DNA of 64,000 bases from VXOI01 sp965261945 (GCA_965261945.1 CBDHEF010000002.1:2418001-2482000), one strand, 5' to 3'; counted from the stretch's first letter, positions 1 to 8,833 are shown. Notes: generated by a model not told the origin, from the sequence alone. A program made the numbers and translations.

Positions 1-566
1 GCGACGGCGATTGTCTCGAACTGCGGTTCGGGTGGTTCCTCGTCTCCCTCCCCTTGGGGCTGTGGCTCTGCGCCTTCGGATTCCGCGGCGGCGTCGGTGG
101 GCGCGGCTTCCTCGTCCTCAGTGTCCTCAGTGTCCTCAGTGTCCTCAGTGTCCTCAGTGTCCTCAGTGTCCTCAGTCGTTTCTTCCTCGTCTTCGACTGC
201 AATGGGCACGGGGGCAGGGACTTCCCGCTGAACAAACTCGACATCCCGCGGGAGTACCTTGTAGTCCTCCAGTGGCAGTTCTACGTCCCCGAAGCGGAAG
301 CCGTTCAGGGCCGTGGCTATGTCCTGCAGGTTTGCGGGTTCCAGCAGGGTGACGTCGAAGCGGGAGCCGGTGTCGGCCTGGTAGACCAGGTGCCCGCCGC
401 CGCTGAGGTCAAGGCCCAGCTTCAGTCCGAGAGGGCCGGCCCCTTCACGGTCCAGGGTGGGCAGACCGGGTACATCGATGTAGACAGAGCGAAATCCCAA
501 GGCGGCAAGTGCAAGCCCCAGGATGAGAAGAATGACAATGGTGAGTCGGACGCTTCGGGAACGCAT
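1..566 (-). CDS. secD: Protein translocase subunit SecD, N-terminal part (cut by window edge)
   Basis: SecD is a membrane subunit of the Sec translocon that helps release exported proteins on the outer face of the membrane. Reading leftward from an ATG at 564-566, the protein opens with one membrane segment (about residues 7-25). It then has the SecD first-periplasmic-domain motif GLKLGLDLSGGGHL (residues 47-60), close to the family's GLDLRGG(S/A)HL. Residues 131-151 are seven Thr-Glu-Asp triplets encoded by a 9-bp tandem repeat, inside a longer acidic, Pro/Glu-rich insert. The frame is open to base 1, so the C-terminal RND-type membrane part lies outside. The ATG is 3 bp past the stop of the CCA-enzyme gene, so co-transcription with def and cca is likely. 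Confidence 0.85.
   Translation of the reverse strand, partial: MRSRSVRLTIVILLILGLALAALGFRSVYIDVPGLPTLDREGAGPLGLKLGLDLSGGGHLVYQADTGSRFDVTLLEPANLQDIATALNGFRFGDVELPLEDYKVLPRDVEFVQREVPAPVPIAVEDEEETTEDTEDTEDTEDTEDTEDTEDEEAAPTDAAAESEGAEPQPQGEGDEEPPEPQFETIAV
114..176 (-). repeat. 9-bp tandem repeat (7 copies) inside secD
   Basis: Seven perfect head-to-tail copies of GTCCTCAGT (+ strand) encode Thr-Glu-Asp on the minus strand. Because 9 is a multiple of 3, copy-number change would lengthen or shorten the acidic insert without breaking the frame. Confidence 0.95.
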
Positions 567-569
567 CGG

Positions 570-2120
570 CTAGTCTGGTCGGTTAACCGGAAAAGGCCCG
601 CGAGCTGGCGCGGTTGTACCCTGACTATTCAGTGTGGCGGCAGCCAATTCCAGAGCCTGCTCCTGATTTTCGATTTCGCCCGCCGCGTATGCCTCCTCGA
701 TTGCTTCCAGCAGAACGCCGACATGGGGGCCCGGCTCCAACTGGAGCAGAGACATCAGATCGTGGCCGGTAACAAGGCGTGGCGTGGTTACGGCGACGGG
801 TTCCTGTGTGCCCGTGTGAAGCACATGAGCAACCATTTTAGCATGTTCAATCCACTGTGGATGCGCCAACTCAGGCCCTTTTGCCCCCAAATAATCGGCC
901 AGGCACAGGTACAGCGTATCTATGGCCACCTCTCCCGTGTCCCGGAAGTAGCGGTAGATAGCCCGGTTGGTAGGCCATTTGCCTTCTTCCGCCATGTTGG
1001 AGGGGCGCAGGTGATGCTCCACCATCCTGGACACCATGTCCACCCCCCGCGAACTGAGCCGCAGGGCCGTCAGGCGAATTTCCGCGACGACCGCGCCCTG
1101 CTCGGAGTGGCCGAAGAAACGGGTGCGCCCGTCGGCCTCCAGCTTCTTGGTCTGCGGCTTTGCTATGTCGTGGAACAGCGCCGCCAGCTTGAGGATGGTG
1201 CGGCGGTTATGTCCGTCGCTGGCCTTCCGCTCGAAGTAGGCTTCCGACTCCGGCGTCCACGGGACGCAGGAGTATATCGGAGAGTTCTGATGCCCGCCGG
1301 TCACACCCTCAACGGACTCGACGGTATGCAGGGTGTGGCCCCAGACGTCCCAGTAGTGCGCTTTCGGCTGGTCCACGCCCTTGGTGGACATGAGTTCGGG
1401 GATGATGTGTTCCAGCAGCCCCAGCCGGTCCAGGGTCTCGATGCGCCCCCGGGCGCCGCTGGGGGCCAGCAGGCGCAGAAACTCGTCGCGCACCCGGTCG
1501 GGAGAGACCCGGGGCAGCAGGTGGGAGTTGGCGGCCAGCATCCTCACGGTTTCCGGCTCGGCGCGCAGGCTCAGCTCCCCGGCCAGCCGCACCGCCCGCA
1601 GCATACGGCACGGGTCGTCGTGGAATACGCCGGGATTAAGCGCGCGGATAGTCTTTCGCAACAGGTCGCCGCGCCCGCCGAATGGGTCAATCACCGCGCT
1701 GCCCAGGTCGCCGCTGTGCCATTCGGCCAGGCGCACTGCCATGGCGTTGACGGTGAAATCACGCCGCTCCAGGTCGGCTTCAATGGGGCCGAAGAAGCCC
1801 GACAGGTCAATAATCCGGCTGTGATCTCCGGCGTTGCCGTCAGTGTGCCCGGCAGGGGGCAGCACCACGCGCATCATCCCGCGCGGGACGCTGAGGGGCG
1901 CCAGCGAACCGCCGAGTTCGTCGGCCAACTCCCGCCCCAGGGCGACGGCGTCACCCTCCACGGCGAGGTCAACGTCGGTGTCGGTGTCTCGAGCCAGCAA
2001 CCGGTCGCGCACCGCACCGCCCACCAGGTAGGCGTCCAGCCCCCGGGCGGAAAAGAAAGCGGTCAGCCGGTCAATCAATGTCGGGCCGGTCGTGTATGTC
2101 ATGGATGTTGTGGTTTGCAT
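570..2120 (-). CDS. cca: CCA-adding tRNA nucleotidyltransferase / poly(A) polymerase family, with HD domain
   Basis: It adds or repairs the 3' CCA of tRNAs (some family members add poly(A)). The 516-residue protein has the class II nucleotidyltransferase head: GGAVRD (residues 34-39) followed by the metal-binding D-x-D pair (D49, D51), then a neck region with RRDFTVNAMA. A C-terminal HD domain has ALFHDIAKP at about residue 310. Length fits HD-containing bacterial enzymes. The stop is 3 bp before the secD start, and def lies upstream on the same strand. The tRNA-Ser gene at 23907 does not encode CCA, so such an enzyme is needed. CCA versus A-only specificity cannot be read from sequence alone. 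A second in-frame ATG (residue 7) is an alternative start. Confidence 0.9.
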   Translation of the reverse strand: MQTTTSMTYTTGPTLIDRLTAFFSARGLDAYLVGGAVRDRLLARDTDTDVDLAVEGDAVALGRELADELGGSLAPLSVPRGMMRVVLPPAGHTDGNAGDHSRIIDLSGFFGPIEADLERRDFTVNAMAVRLAEWHSGDLGSAVIDPFGGRGDLLRKTIRALNPGVFHDDPCRMLRAVRLAGELSLRAEPETVRMLAANSHLLPRVSPDRVRDEFLRLLAPSGARGRIETLDRLGLLEHIIPELMSTKGVDQPKAHYWDVWGHTLHTVESVEGVTGGHQNSPIYSCVPWTPESEAYFERKASDGHNRRTILKLAALFHDIAKPQTKKLEADGRTRFFGHSEQGAVVAEIRLTALRLSSRGVDMVSRMVEHHLRPSNMAEEGKWPTNRAIYRYFRDTGEVAIDTLYLCLADYLGAKGPELAHPQWIEHAKMVAHVLHTGTQEPVAVTTPRLVTGHDLMSLLQLEPGPHVGVLLEAIEEAYAAGEIENQEQALELAAATLNSQGTTAPARGPFPVNRPD

Positions 2121-2258
2121 AGGTCCATTGCGCTTTGCATGGCTCCATTAGAGCGTTGTGCGGGGGAATACGGCCTGATTCAGAGGCGGCCCCAACCTGA
2201 CCTTTCCCCTCAAAACAGAGGGGACTGTTTTGGAAAACCCTCCCCAAAGGGGCGCTGT

Positions 2259-2888
2259 TTACGGAGCGGCGGTCTCGCTCGTTCCGGTACTGGCGTCTTC
2301 GCCGTCCAGCCCGTGCAGGCGGCGGTGCATTGCCTCGAAATCAGGGGCATGGGGGCGTTCGTGACCGTGGGTGTGGCCGTTTTCGCCATCTTCGGCTTCT
2401 TCCTCGTCTTCTGTCGCCTCTTGAATCTTGTACAGGGTGGTATGGGCGACGAGGTGGTCCATGTACATGATGCCGTTCAGGTGGTCTATCTCATGCTCCA
2501 GCGCTTGGGCCAGAAGCTCGTCGGCTTCCACCTTGAAGATCTTGGAATTGAGGTCCAGGGCGCGGGCCCGTACCCACTCGGAGCGAATCACCGTGCCGCG
2601 ATAGCCGGGAACGCTGAGACAGCCCTCTTCGACCTCGCGCTGACCTTCCTTCTTCACGATCTCCGGGTTCACCAGGATCATGGCTTCTTCCATGTCCGGC
2701 GTCTGGACGACACAGATGCGTTCCAGCACCCCCACCTGGTTGGCCGCCAGCCCCACGCCGTTATGCTCAGCCATTGTTTCCACCATGTCCCGGGCCAGCT
2801 TCTTGTGCTGCGCGGTGATCTTGGCGATCTTGCGCGCCTTCTTGAACAGGGCAGGATCCGGCGCCAGCCGGATGGTCAATATCGCCAC
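2259..2888 (-). CDS. def: Peptide deformylase
   Basis: It removes the N-formyl group from nascent proteins in the cytoplasm, using a bound metal. All three family motifs are present: GVGLAANQ (residues 44-51), EEGCLS with metal ligand C90, and HEIDH with ligands H132 and H136 and catalytic E133. The catalytic core ends near residue 165. After it comes a roughly 40-residue His/Asp/Glu-rich tail not usual for the enzyme. It is the first gene of a leftward group def-cca-secD; the 138-bp gap to cca contains short GC-rich hairpins. Confidence 0.95.
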   Translation of the reverse strand: MAILTIRLAPDPALFKKARKIAKITAQHKKLARDMVETMAEHNGVGLAANQVGVLERICVVQTPDMEEAMILVNPEIVKKEGQREVEEGCLSVPGYRGTVIRSEWVRARALDLNSKIFKVEADELLAQALEHEIDHLNGIMYMDHLVAHTTLYKIQEATEDEEEAEDGENGHTHGHERPHAPDFEAMHRRLHGLDGEDASTGTSETAAP

Positions 2889-2949
2889 GGGAAACCCCTA
2901 CTTCGGCGGGAGACGCACCAAATCGGCCCTCCCCGGATTGCAGTGACCA

Positions 2950-2955
2950 ATTATA
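2950..2955 (-). promoter_or_regulatory. -10 element for def
   Basis: On the minus strand the bases read TATAAT, a perfect sigma70 -10 hexamer, about 60 bp upstream of the def start. The -35 position (about 2973-2978, TTCCCA) is poor, so only the -10 is well supported. Confidence 0.4.
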
Positions 2956-3138
2956 TGCGCGAAACAGAGAATTGGGAAATGCGGAGCGCTAAAGAAGCTG
3001 GGGGCTCTTTCCAAAACGGCGCCCGCGCCGGACGCCTTTGCTTATCCCCGATTTTGCTTGTCCGGGATGCCGTATCCGGATGCCGTATAATGATGGTAGC
3101 GCATATCATTCTGCTCCACCCGCCTCGCGAGGGTCGCC

Positions 3139-3849
3139 ATGACCGGCAAGCTCATACGGCCAAAGACGTCCGCCGGGATGAAGGACAAGTTCCCGGATTT
3201 TCCTCCCAGGGACGATATGCAGAACTTCTTCCACCTCAACCGGCCCGGGCACCCCGGTTCCCTGGATCGCCACTTCGGAATATCCAACTCCACAGTCGTC
3301 CTGTGCGAGGCCCCTCTGCGGTGGACCCCCCACCAGCAGCGGGGCCACCGCATCCCGGACTTGCTTATTTCCTTCAATGCGGACCGGACTGCCGCTGTCG
3401 AGCAAGGCGGTTACTCCATGAGTGCCCAGGGCAAGCCGCCTGACTTCGTGCTGGAAATCGCGTCTCCAACCACCGGAGGGGTGGATTACACAGATAAGCG
3501 GGTCGACTACGCGACTTTCGGCGTGCCCGAATACTGGCGGTTCGACTCGTCGGGCGGACGGCGTCACGACGCCCCTCTGGCTGGCGACCGGCTGGTCGAT
3601 GGCGAGTACCAGCCCATCGAAATCTTCCGGACGGACGGCACTCACCTTTGGGGGCACAGCGATGTCCTGAACCTGGACCTCTGCTGGGAAGAAGGCCAGC
3701 TTCGCTGGTGGGACCCGGTGGCGCAACGCTACCTCAACACGCAAGACGAGGAAGCGGAGGGCCGCGTCGCTGAACGCGAGGGACGCCTGGCTGCCGAAGC
3801 CCGGGTCCGCGAACTCGAAGAGGAACTCCGGCGCCTCCAACAATCCTGA
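3139..3849 (+). CDS. Uma2-family putative endonuclease
   Basis: The 236-residue protein carries the Uma2 (DUF820, PD-(D/E)XK-like) core. PDLLI is followed by LEIASP (the E of the nuclease core), then a D..K..Y pattern and GVPEYW. Family biology is poorly known; members are very abundant in Chloroflexota, Cyanobacteria and Deinococcus-Thermus, often as paralogues. The C-terminus (from about residue 200) is a charged coiled coil of E-A-E-x-R-V repeats. The ATG follows a GAGGG ribosome site. A second, distinct paralogue lies at 19488. The 250-bp gap before it has a TATAAT at 3086-3091 that could be its -10. No partner gene is evident. Confidence 0.8.
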   Translation: MTGKLIRPKTSAGMKDKFPDFPPRDDMQNFFHLNRPGHPGSLDRHFGISNSTVVLCEAPLRWTPHQQRGHRIPDLLISFNADRTAAVEQGGYSMSAQGKPPDFVLEIASPTTGGVDYTDKRVDYATFGVPEYWRFDSSGGRRHDAPLAGDRLVDGEYQPIEIFRTDGTHLWGHSDVLNLDLCWEEGQLRWWDPVAQRYLNTQDEEAEGRVAEREGRLAAEARVRELEEELRRLQQS

Positions 3850-3930
3850 CCGTCGCGCGCAGCGTTTAAGCTCCGCTCCATTCCGCCTGCCCGTGCTATC
3901 ATTCCGTAAATTCCGGGCGAGGTGAACGGC

Positions 3931-6303
3931 ATGGTTGGCGTAAGCGAGATTGGTAGCGCCCCCGGCGACCGGCAGGGAGCCGAAGCGGATAAGCGTTTGA
4001 CGGCGGCGATTCCCCGGCTTTCGGGAACGCTGCGACTCGAGGGCCTGAAGGCCAGGGTGGAAGTCTACCGCGACGGGCTGGGCATCCCCCATGTCCGCGC
4101 CGAGAATGAACGCGACGCCTTCTTCGCCCAAGGCTTCGTCACGGCGCAGGACCGGCTCTGGCACATGGAATACGACCGACTGCGGGGCAGCGGGCGCTGG
4201 GCCGAAGCCGTAGGCGACGGCGCGATGGAGCAGGACAAGCTGATGCGCCGCTTCCGGCTGGCCGCCAGCGCCAAGGCTGACTGCGCCGCCATGGACTCGC
4301 ACACCCGGGTGGTCTTCGACGCCTACGCCGCCGGGGTCAACGCCTTCATCGAAGGCCCCGACCCGCTGCCCGCCGAGTATGGCATCGCAGGCATCCAGCC
4401 GGAGCCGTGGCAGCCGTGGGACAGCATGATCGTCTACAAGGTTCGCCACATCCTGATGGGCGTGTTCGAGTCCAAGGTCTGGCGGGCGCGGATGGTGCGG
4501 GCAATGGGGCCGGAGAAGGCTGGCAAGCTCTTCCCCGGCTACGAGCCGGGCCACCTGCTGATACTGCCCCCCGGCGCCACGGCGCCCGGCCCGCTGGACC
4601 TGGGCCTGAAAGAGTTGGCCGAAGGCGCCGCCGCCCTCAACCACCTGTCGGAGATGGACGGCGGCAGCAACAGCTGGGCGCTGGGCGGCGACTCAACCGC
4701 CACCGGCAGGCCGCTGCTGGCCGGCGACTCCCACCGCGGGCTGGACACTCCCAACGCCTACTACCAGAACCGCGTCTCCTGCCCGGAGTTCGACGTTACC
4801 GGGCTGTCCTTCCCCGGCGTTCCCGCCTTCCCGCACTTCGGCCACAATCCGTGGGTCTGCTGGAGCGTCACCCACACCGCCGCCGATTATCAGGACCTGT
4901 ACATCGAGCAACTCCGGGACGGCGAGACAACGCAATACCTGCATGAAGGCGAATGGCATAATGCCGAGGTCTACGACGAGACCGTTCGCAGCAACAGCGG
5001 ACGCGAGGAATCCATCCGCGTGGTGGTGACCAACCACGGCCCCGTAATATCCGGTAGCTCCGCGGGCGGCTCCGGGATGGCCCTCAAGTACACCGCCACT
5101 GATTCGGCGTCGCAATGGACGGCCATCCTGTGGCGGATGCTCCGCGCCAGAAGCGCCGACGAGCTGGTCGAGTCACAGCGCGGCTGGGTTGACCCCTGCA
5201 ACAACTTCCTGTTCGCCGATGTCGACGGCAACTACGGCTACCTGTGCCGGGGCCGAATTCCCATCCGCTCGCGGGTGAACGGCTGGCTGCCGGCGCCGGG
5301 CTGGACCGGCGAGCACGAGTGGCAGGGCGACATCCCCTTCGAGGAACTGCCCCGCTCCATCAACCCGCCCGAGGGCTACATCGCCACCGCCAACAACCGG
5401 CCCGTGGGCGACGACTATCCCCACTACATAGCCGTGGATTTCACACCGGAGTTCCGCGTCAAGGGTGTAACGCAGGGCCTGAAGTCGCTGACCGAGCCTG
5501 CCGCGCCCGACATGGCGAAAGTTCACGCGCAGCGGGTGTCGCTGCCGTCGCTGGCCTACCTGGCCGTTCTGCCCGGCGTGGAGCCGCAGGATGCACTGTC
5601 GGCCATCGCCCGCGAGCGTCTGCTGGGATGGGACGGCGCCATGGACGCTCACCGCGTGGAGCCGACCATCTACTCGGCGATGCGGGACGCGCTGCTGAAG
5701 GAACTGCTTGAACGCAACCTGCCCCCCGACCTGGCCGACGCCGCCTGGCATCCCGCCGACCGGGGCCTCGGTTCCTTCGGCAACCGCCTCAAGGCGCGGA
5801 TGGTGGAGATGCTGCGGCACGACGACCGCTCGCTTCTCGCTGACGGCGACACCTGGCCCGCCGCCATCTCACGCGCGTTGGCCCGGGGCGTGGCCGACCT
5901 GCGCGAGCATCTGGGCGACAACCCCGACGGCTGGGCCTGGGACCGCATCCACCGCGCCGTCCCGCGCCACACCCTCTCCGCCGCGCACCCAGAGCTGGAC
6001 GGCCTGCTGGACCCGCCGCCCATCCCTCACAGCGGCGACGGCGACACCCCGTTGCAGGGCGGTTACTCGCCGGCCACTTTTGCGACGGTAACCAGCCTGT
6101 CGGTGGCCCGCTACTCCTACGACACGGCCAACTGGGACGACTCGCTGTGGGTTGTCCCCCTGGGCAGTTCCGGCCACCCGGGCAGCCCCCACTACCACGA
6201 CCAGTCGGAAATGTGGCGCAAGGTCGAGATGGCGCCGATGCGGTGGGACTGGGACGCCATCACAGCCGACAGCGAGACCCATCAGACGCTGGAGCCGGAG
6301 TAG
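3931..6303 (+). CDS. Penicillin acylase family protein (Ntn hydrolase, self-processing)
   Basis: This is an N-terminal-nucleophile amidase of the penicillin/cephalosporin/AHL acylase superfamily (S45). Such enzymes mature by autocleavage and hydrolyse amides such as beta-lactam side chains or acyl-homoserine lactones. The 790-residue length fits. The alpha-chain start has GIPHVRAEN, then FFAQGFVTAQDRLWHME. The cleavage site is GGSNSW with catalytic Ser246, and the beta chain starts there. No clear signal peptide is seen, unlike many secreted members, so the cellular location is uncertain. I chose the ATG at 3931 because AGGTGA sits 6 bp before it; a GTG at 3922 is in frame but overlaps that ribosome site. 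An extended -10 (TGC-TATCAT, 3894-3902) lies upstream. The substrate cannot be predicted. Confidence 0.85.
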   Translation: MVGVSEIGSAPGDRQGAEADKRLTAAIPRLSGTLRLEGLKARVEVYRDGLGIPHVRAENERDAFFAQGFVTAQDRLWHMEYDRLRGSGRWAEAVGDGAMEQDKLMRRFRLAASAKADCAAMDSHTRVVFDAYAAGVNAFIEGPDPLPAEYGIAGIQPEPWQPWDSMIVYKVRHILMGVFESKVWRARMVRAMGPEKAGKLFPGYEPGHLLILPPGATAPGPLDLGLKELAEGAAALNHLSEMDGGSNSWALGGDSTATGRPLLAGDSHRGLDTPNAYYQNRVSCPEFDVTGLSFPGVPAFPHFGHNPWVCWSVTHTAADYQDLYIEQLRDGETTQYLHEGEWHNAEVYDETVRSNSGREESIRVVVTNHGPVISGSSAGGSGMALKYTATDSASQWTAILWRMLRARSADELVESQRGWVDPCNNFLFADVDGNYGYLCRGRIPIRSRVNGWLPAPGWTGEHEWQGDIPFEELPRSINPPEGYIATANNRPVGDDYPHYIAVDFTPEFRVKGVTQGLKSLTEPAAPDMAKVHAQRVSLPSLAYLAVLPGVEPQDALSAIARERLLGWDGAMDAHRVEPTIYSAMRDALLKELLERNLPPDLADAAWHPADRGLGSFGNRLKARMVEMLRHDDRSLLADGDTWPAAISRALARGVADLREHLGDNPDGWAWDRIHRAVPRHTLSAAHPELDGLLDPPPIPHSGDGDTPLQGGYSPATFATVTSLSVARYSYDTANWDDSLWVVPLGSSGHPGSPHYHDQSEMWRKVEMAPMRWDWDAITADSETHQTLEPE

Positions 6304-6527
6304 CATTGGGTGTTCGGGGCATTGAAAATGATGCAACATTGACCCTGTATGGATGTTGCGGGGCGGCGGGCAGTTCGGGCTTTCCGGCGCCGCAACCAGG
6401 ATGGCGCGAACCCCGCTGCCGGCTTCGCTGGCAAGCTATGGCAACCTAATGCACAGGTACGCTAGAGGCGAGCTGGTGAAGCGTGACAACGGTGCAGGGT
6501 CTTTAATTAAAGTTGCCCGCGCCGTGT

Positions 6528-6556
6528 TTGCCCGGCTTTGGGGGCTATGATATACT
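6528..6556 (+). promoter_or_regulatory. Sigma70-type promoter of the rpsB operon
   Basis: TTGCCC (6528-6533) and TATACT (6551-6556) are separated by exactly 17 bp. Transcription would start near 6563, leaving about 90 nt of leader before the preferred rpsB start at 6652. It also rules out the in-frame start codons at 6538 and 6547, which lie in the promoter. Confidence 0.7.
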
Positions 6557-6651
6557 CCCAGCGTATTCCAGTGCGCCATTTGGCAGGGTGGGCCGAGGCC
6601 GGTTCGCCTATTTCTGGCATGGCCAGTAAGAAGATTAAAGGCGGGTATTGG

Positions 6652-7761
6652 ATGGTTGAGTCGCAAGAGCGACCGGAAGAGACAGTGGTAGAAAGCGCGC
6701 CGGAAGCGGCGACGCCAGCCCCCGCAGAACAGGCGGCCCCGGCAACGGAAGCGCCCCCGGAGCAAGCCGCCGTTGCGGTGGCGGAAGCGCCCCCGGCAGC
6801 AGCCCCGGTTCCCCAAGCCCGGCCCCCGGAGGCGCAACAGCAGCCCCGGCCCGCGCCGGAGCGTCCCCCGCAGCCGACGGGGCGGGAGCCCATCAATATG
6901 AAGGCCCTTCTGGAGGCGGGCGTCCACTTCGGGCATCAGACCCGGCGGTGGAATCCCACCATGAAGCGCTACATCTTCACCCAGCGCAACGGCATCCACA
7001 TTATCGACCTGCAACAGACGCTGGGCATGATTAACGATGCCTACAAGAACATGGTGGAACTGGTCGCCAACGGTGGCAAGGTCCTGTTCGTGGGCACCAA
7101 GCGGCAGGCCCAGGACGTGATACAGAGCGAAGCCGACCGCTGCGGTATGTGGTACGTCAACCAGCGGTGGCTGGGCGGCACCCTGACCAACTTCCAGACC
7201 ATCCGCACCCGCATCAACTATATGCTGGAACTCCAGCAGAAGCGAGACCAGGGTTATTTCCGCCTGCTGCCCAAGAAAGAGGGCGTCAAGATGCGGGACA
7301 CCCTCAACCGGCTGGAGAAGTACTTCACCGGCATGAGGGACATGACCACCCTGCCCCAGGCCATATTCGCCATCGACATCGGGCGGGAGAACATCTGCGT
7401 CGCCGAGGCGCGACGACTGGGAATTGACGTCTTCGCCATTGTCGACTCCGACTGCAACCCGGATCTGGTGAACCACATCGTTCCCGGCAACGACGATGCT
7501 GTCCGCTCCATCCGCCTGGTAACCAACCGCATGGCCTCGGCGGTGCTGGAAGGACTGGCGCAGCGGGAGGCCGCGCTCCAGGCCGAGATGGAAGAGATGC
7601 AGTCGCTGGCCGCAGACGCCGCCGGCCTGGGCGAGCCCGAGGGCCTGTCTGAGCGCGAGGACGCGGCCCTGACCGGCGCTATCACGCTGGACGAGGGCAC
7701 TTTGGCCGAACTGGCTGCCAGCATGGGCGCCCGCGTAGCCGGCGCCAGGGACGACTCCTAA
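6652..7761 (+). CDS. rpsB: 30S ribosomal protein S2 with long N-terminal extension
   Basis: S2 is a structural protein of the small ribosomal subunit. The canonical S2 sequence starts only at residue 83 (MKALLEAGVHFGHQTRRWNP). Family motifs such as FVGTKRQAQ, RWLGGTLTN and the ENICVAEA region follow. The first 82 residues are rich in Ala, Pro and Glu and probably disordered. A second acidic tail follows the core at the C-terminus. Start 6652 is preferred: AAAGGCGGG precedes it and the mapped promoter excludes earlier codons. ATG 6619 is possible, and ATG 6898 would give a standard S2. It heads the tsf-pyrH-frr-uppS-cdsA-dxr gene series. Confidence 0.92.
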   Translation: MVESQERPEETVVESAPEAATPAPAEQAAPATEAPPEQAAVAVAEAPPAAAPVPQARPPEAQQQPRPAPERPPQPTGREPINMKALLEAGVHFGHQTRRWNPTMKRYIFTQRNGIHIIDLQQTLGMINDAYKNMVELVANGGKVLFVGTKRQAQDVIQSEADRCGMWYVNQRWLGGTLTNFQTIRTRINYMLELQQKRDQGYFRLLPKKEGVKMRDTLNRLEKYFTGMRDMTTLPQAIFAIDIGRENICVAEARRLGIDVFAIVDSDCNPDLVNHIVPGNDDAVRSIRLVTNRMASAVLEGLAQREAALQAEMEEMQSLAADAAGLGEPEGLSEREDAALTGAITLDEGTLAELAASMGARVAGARDDS

Positions 7762-7778
7762 GCGGCTCGGAACGCAGT

Positions 7779-8306
7779 ATGACAACGCCGCTGCCTGAAC
7801 CCGGCGAACTGGACGTCGAAGGCCACGCCCAGTTGAGCCGCCGGTTCCTGGAACACGCCGGAATCCAGTTGTCTGAGGGCGACCGCATCCAGGCGGCGGA
7901 AAAAGTCTGGGGCGCGGCCGCCCACGCGCTAAAGGCCATCGGAGAGCAGCGGGGCTGGGTTCACGATAGGCATCCCAACATCTTCGATATCGGAGAGCAT
8001 CTAGGACTGGAGTTTGGGCGGTTTGAGCAGTTCTCAAGGTGTTTGGCTCAAGCCGAATATATGCACCGGAACTTCTACCTGAACGGCTGGAGTGAAGACG
8101 CAATTCAGTCGGCCCTGACTGATGTCGAAGAATTTGTGGGTGAGTTGGACATAATCAGAGTCTCACCACCCCGGCCATATACGGTCAGGAATGATAGCGA
8201 CCGCATCCGGCTGGGGCGTTTGCTGGGATTGCGGCGGGCGGACCGGCCTGCCATTGGCGACTATTCCCCGGTCGGGTACAGCCAAACACACAACAGTAAC
8301 GATTAA
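7779..8306 (+). CDS. PaREP1/HEPN-like protein of unknown function
   Basis: This is a 175-residue, mostly helical soluble protein sitting between rpsB and tsf, two genes that are normally adjacent. The middle part (AAEKVWGAAAHALKAI near residue 47, later an EEFVGEL helix) resembles PaREP1-family proteins, whose fold is HEPN-like. That assignment is from recognition only. I do not see an R-x4-6-H HEPN ribonuclease motif clearly placed, so RNase activity should not be assumed. The stop codon runs into the tsf ribosome site (AAGGAG at 8305-8310), so it must be transcribed with the ribosomal genes. A shorter related protein lies at 32642. Confidence 0.6.
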   Translation: MTTPLPEPGELDVEGHAQLSRRFLEHAGIQLSEGDRIQAAEKVWGAAAHALKAIGEQRGWVHDRHPNIFDIGEHLGLEFGRFEQFSRCLAQAEYMHRNFYLNGWSEDAIQSALTDVEEFVGELDIIRVSPPRPYTVRNDSDRIRLGRLLGLRRADRPAIGDYSPVGYSQTHNSND

Positions 8307-8318
8307 GGAGTGAAGCAG

Positions 8319-8819
8319 GTGGTCACCACGGCACTGATTCGCACCCTGCGCGAGCAGACCGGCGCGGGGATTATGGACTGCAAGCAGGCCCTGGAGGGAG
8401 TCGGCGGCGACCTGGACAAGGCTGCTGAAGTCCTCCGGACCAAGGGTCTGGCCGATACCGCCAAGCGGGTCGACCGCGCCACCAACGAGGGAGTCGTCGA
8501 GGCTTACGTGCATACCGGCGGGCGCGTGGGGGCTATCGTCGAGTTGGGATGCGAGAGCGATTTCGTGGCCCGCACCGACGAGTTCCGCCTGATGGCCCGC
8601 GACCTCGCCATGCAGGTTGCCGCCATGGCGCCGGTATACCTGGACAGAGAAGACATGGAGGAGGGGGACGAGCGGCCCCCGGCCCAAGTCGCCCTGCTGG
8701 CGCAGCCCTTTATCAAGAACGGCTCGTCCTCCGTTGGTGAGCTGGTGCGGGAACTGGCCGCCAAGATGGGCGAGAACGTGCGGGTAATCCGGTTCCAGCG
8801 CCTGGCTGTCGGCGAGTAA
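8319..8819 (+). CDS. tsf: Elongation factor Ts (short form)
   Basis: EF-Ts is the nucleotide-exchange factor for EF-Tu. The N-terminal UBA-like domain has REQTGAGIMDCKQAL, then the EF-Tu-contacting core with GCESDFVART. At 166 residues it is a compact form lacking the second half of the dimerisation region found in E. coli, like other short bacterial EF-Ts. GTG at 8319 is preferred because AAGGAG is 8 bp upstream; GTG 8310 overlaps that site. Confidence 0.93.
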   Translation: MVTTALIRTLREQTGAGIMDCKQALEGVGGDLDKAAEVLRTKGLADTAKRVDRATNEGVVEAYVHTGGRVGAIVELGCESDFVARTDEFRLMARDLAMQVAAMAPVYLDREDMEEGDERPPAQVALLAQPFIKNGSSSVGELVRELAAKMGENVRVIRFQRLAVGE

Positions 8820-8833
8820 GCGTCCCGGACGCT

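Noticed and set aside
54..3443. An 1129-codon plus-strand open frame
   Set aside because: It runs antisense through secD, cca and def, whose minus-strand products have full catalytic motifs. It is a GC-rich shadow frame.
3106..4644. A 512-codon minus-strand open frame
   Set aside because: It is antisense to the Uma2 and penicillin-acylase genes and has no recognisable motif or ribosome site.
6436..8103. A 555-codon minus-strand open frame
   Set aside because: It is antisense to rpsB and the following gene; Gly/Arg-rich composition is typical of shadow frames.
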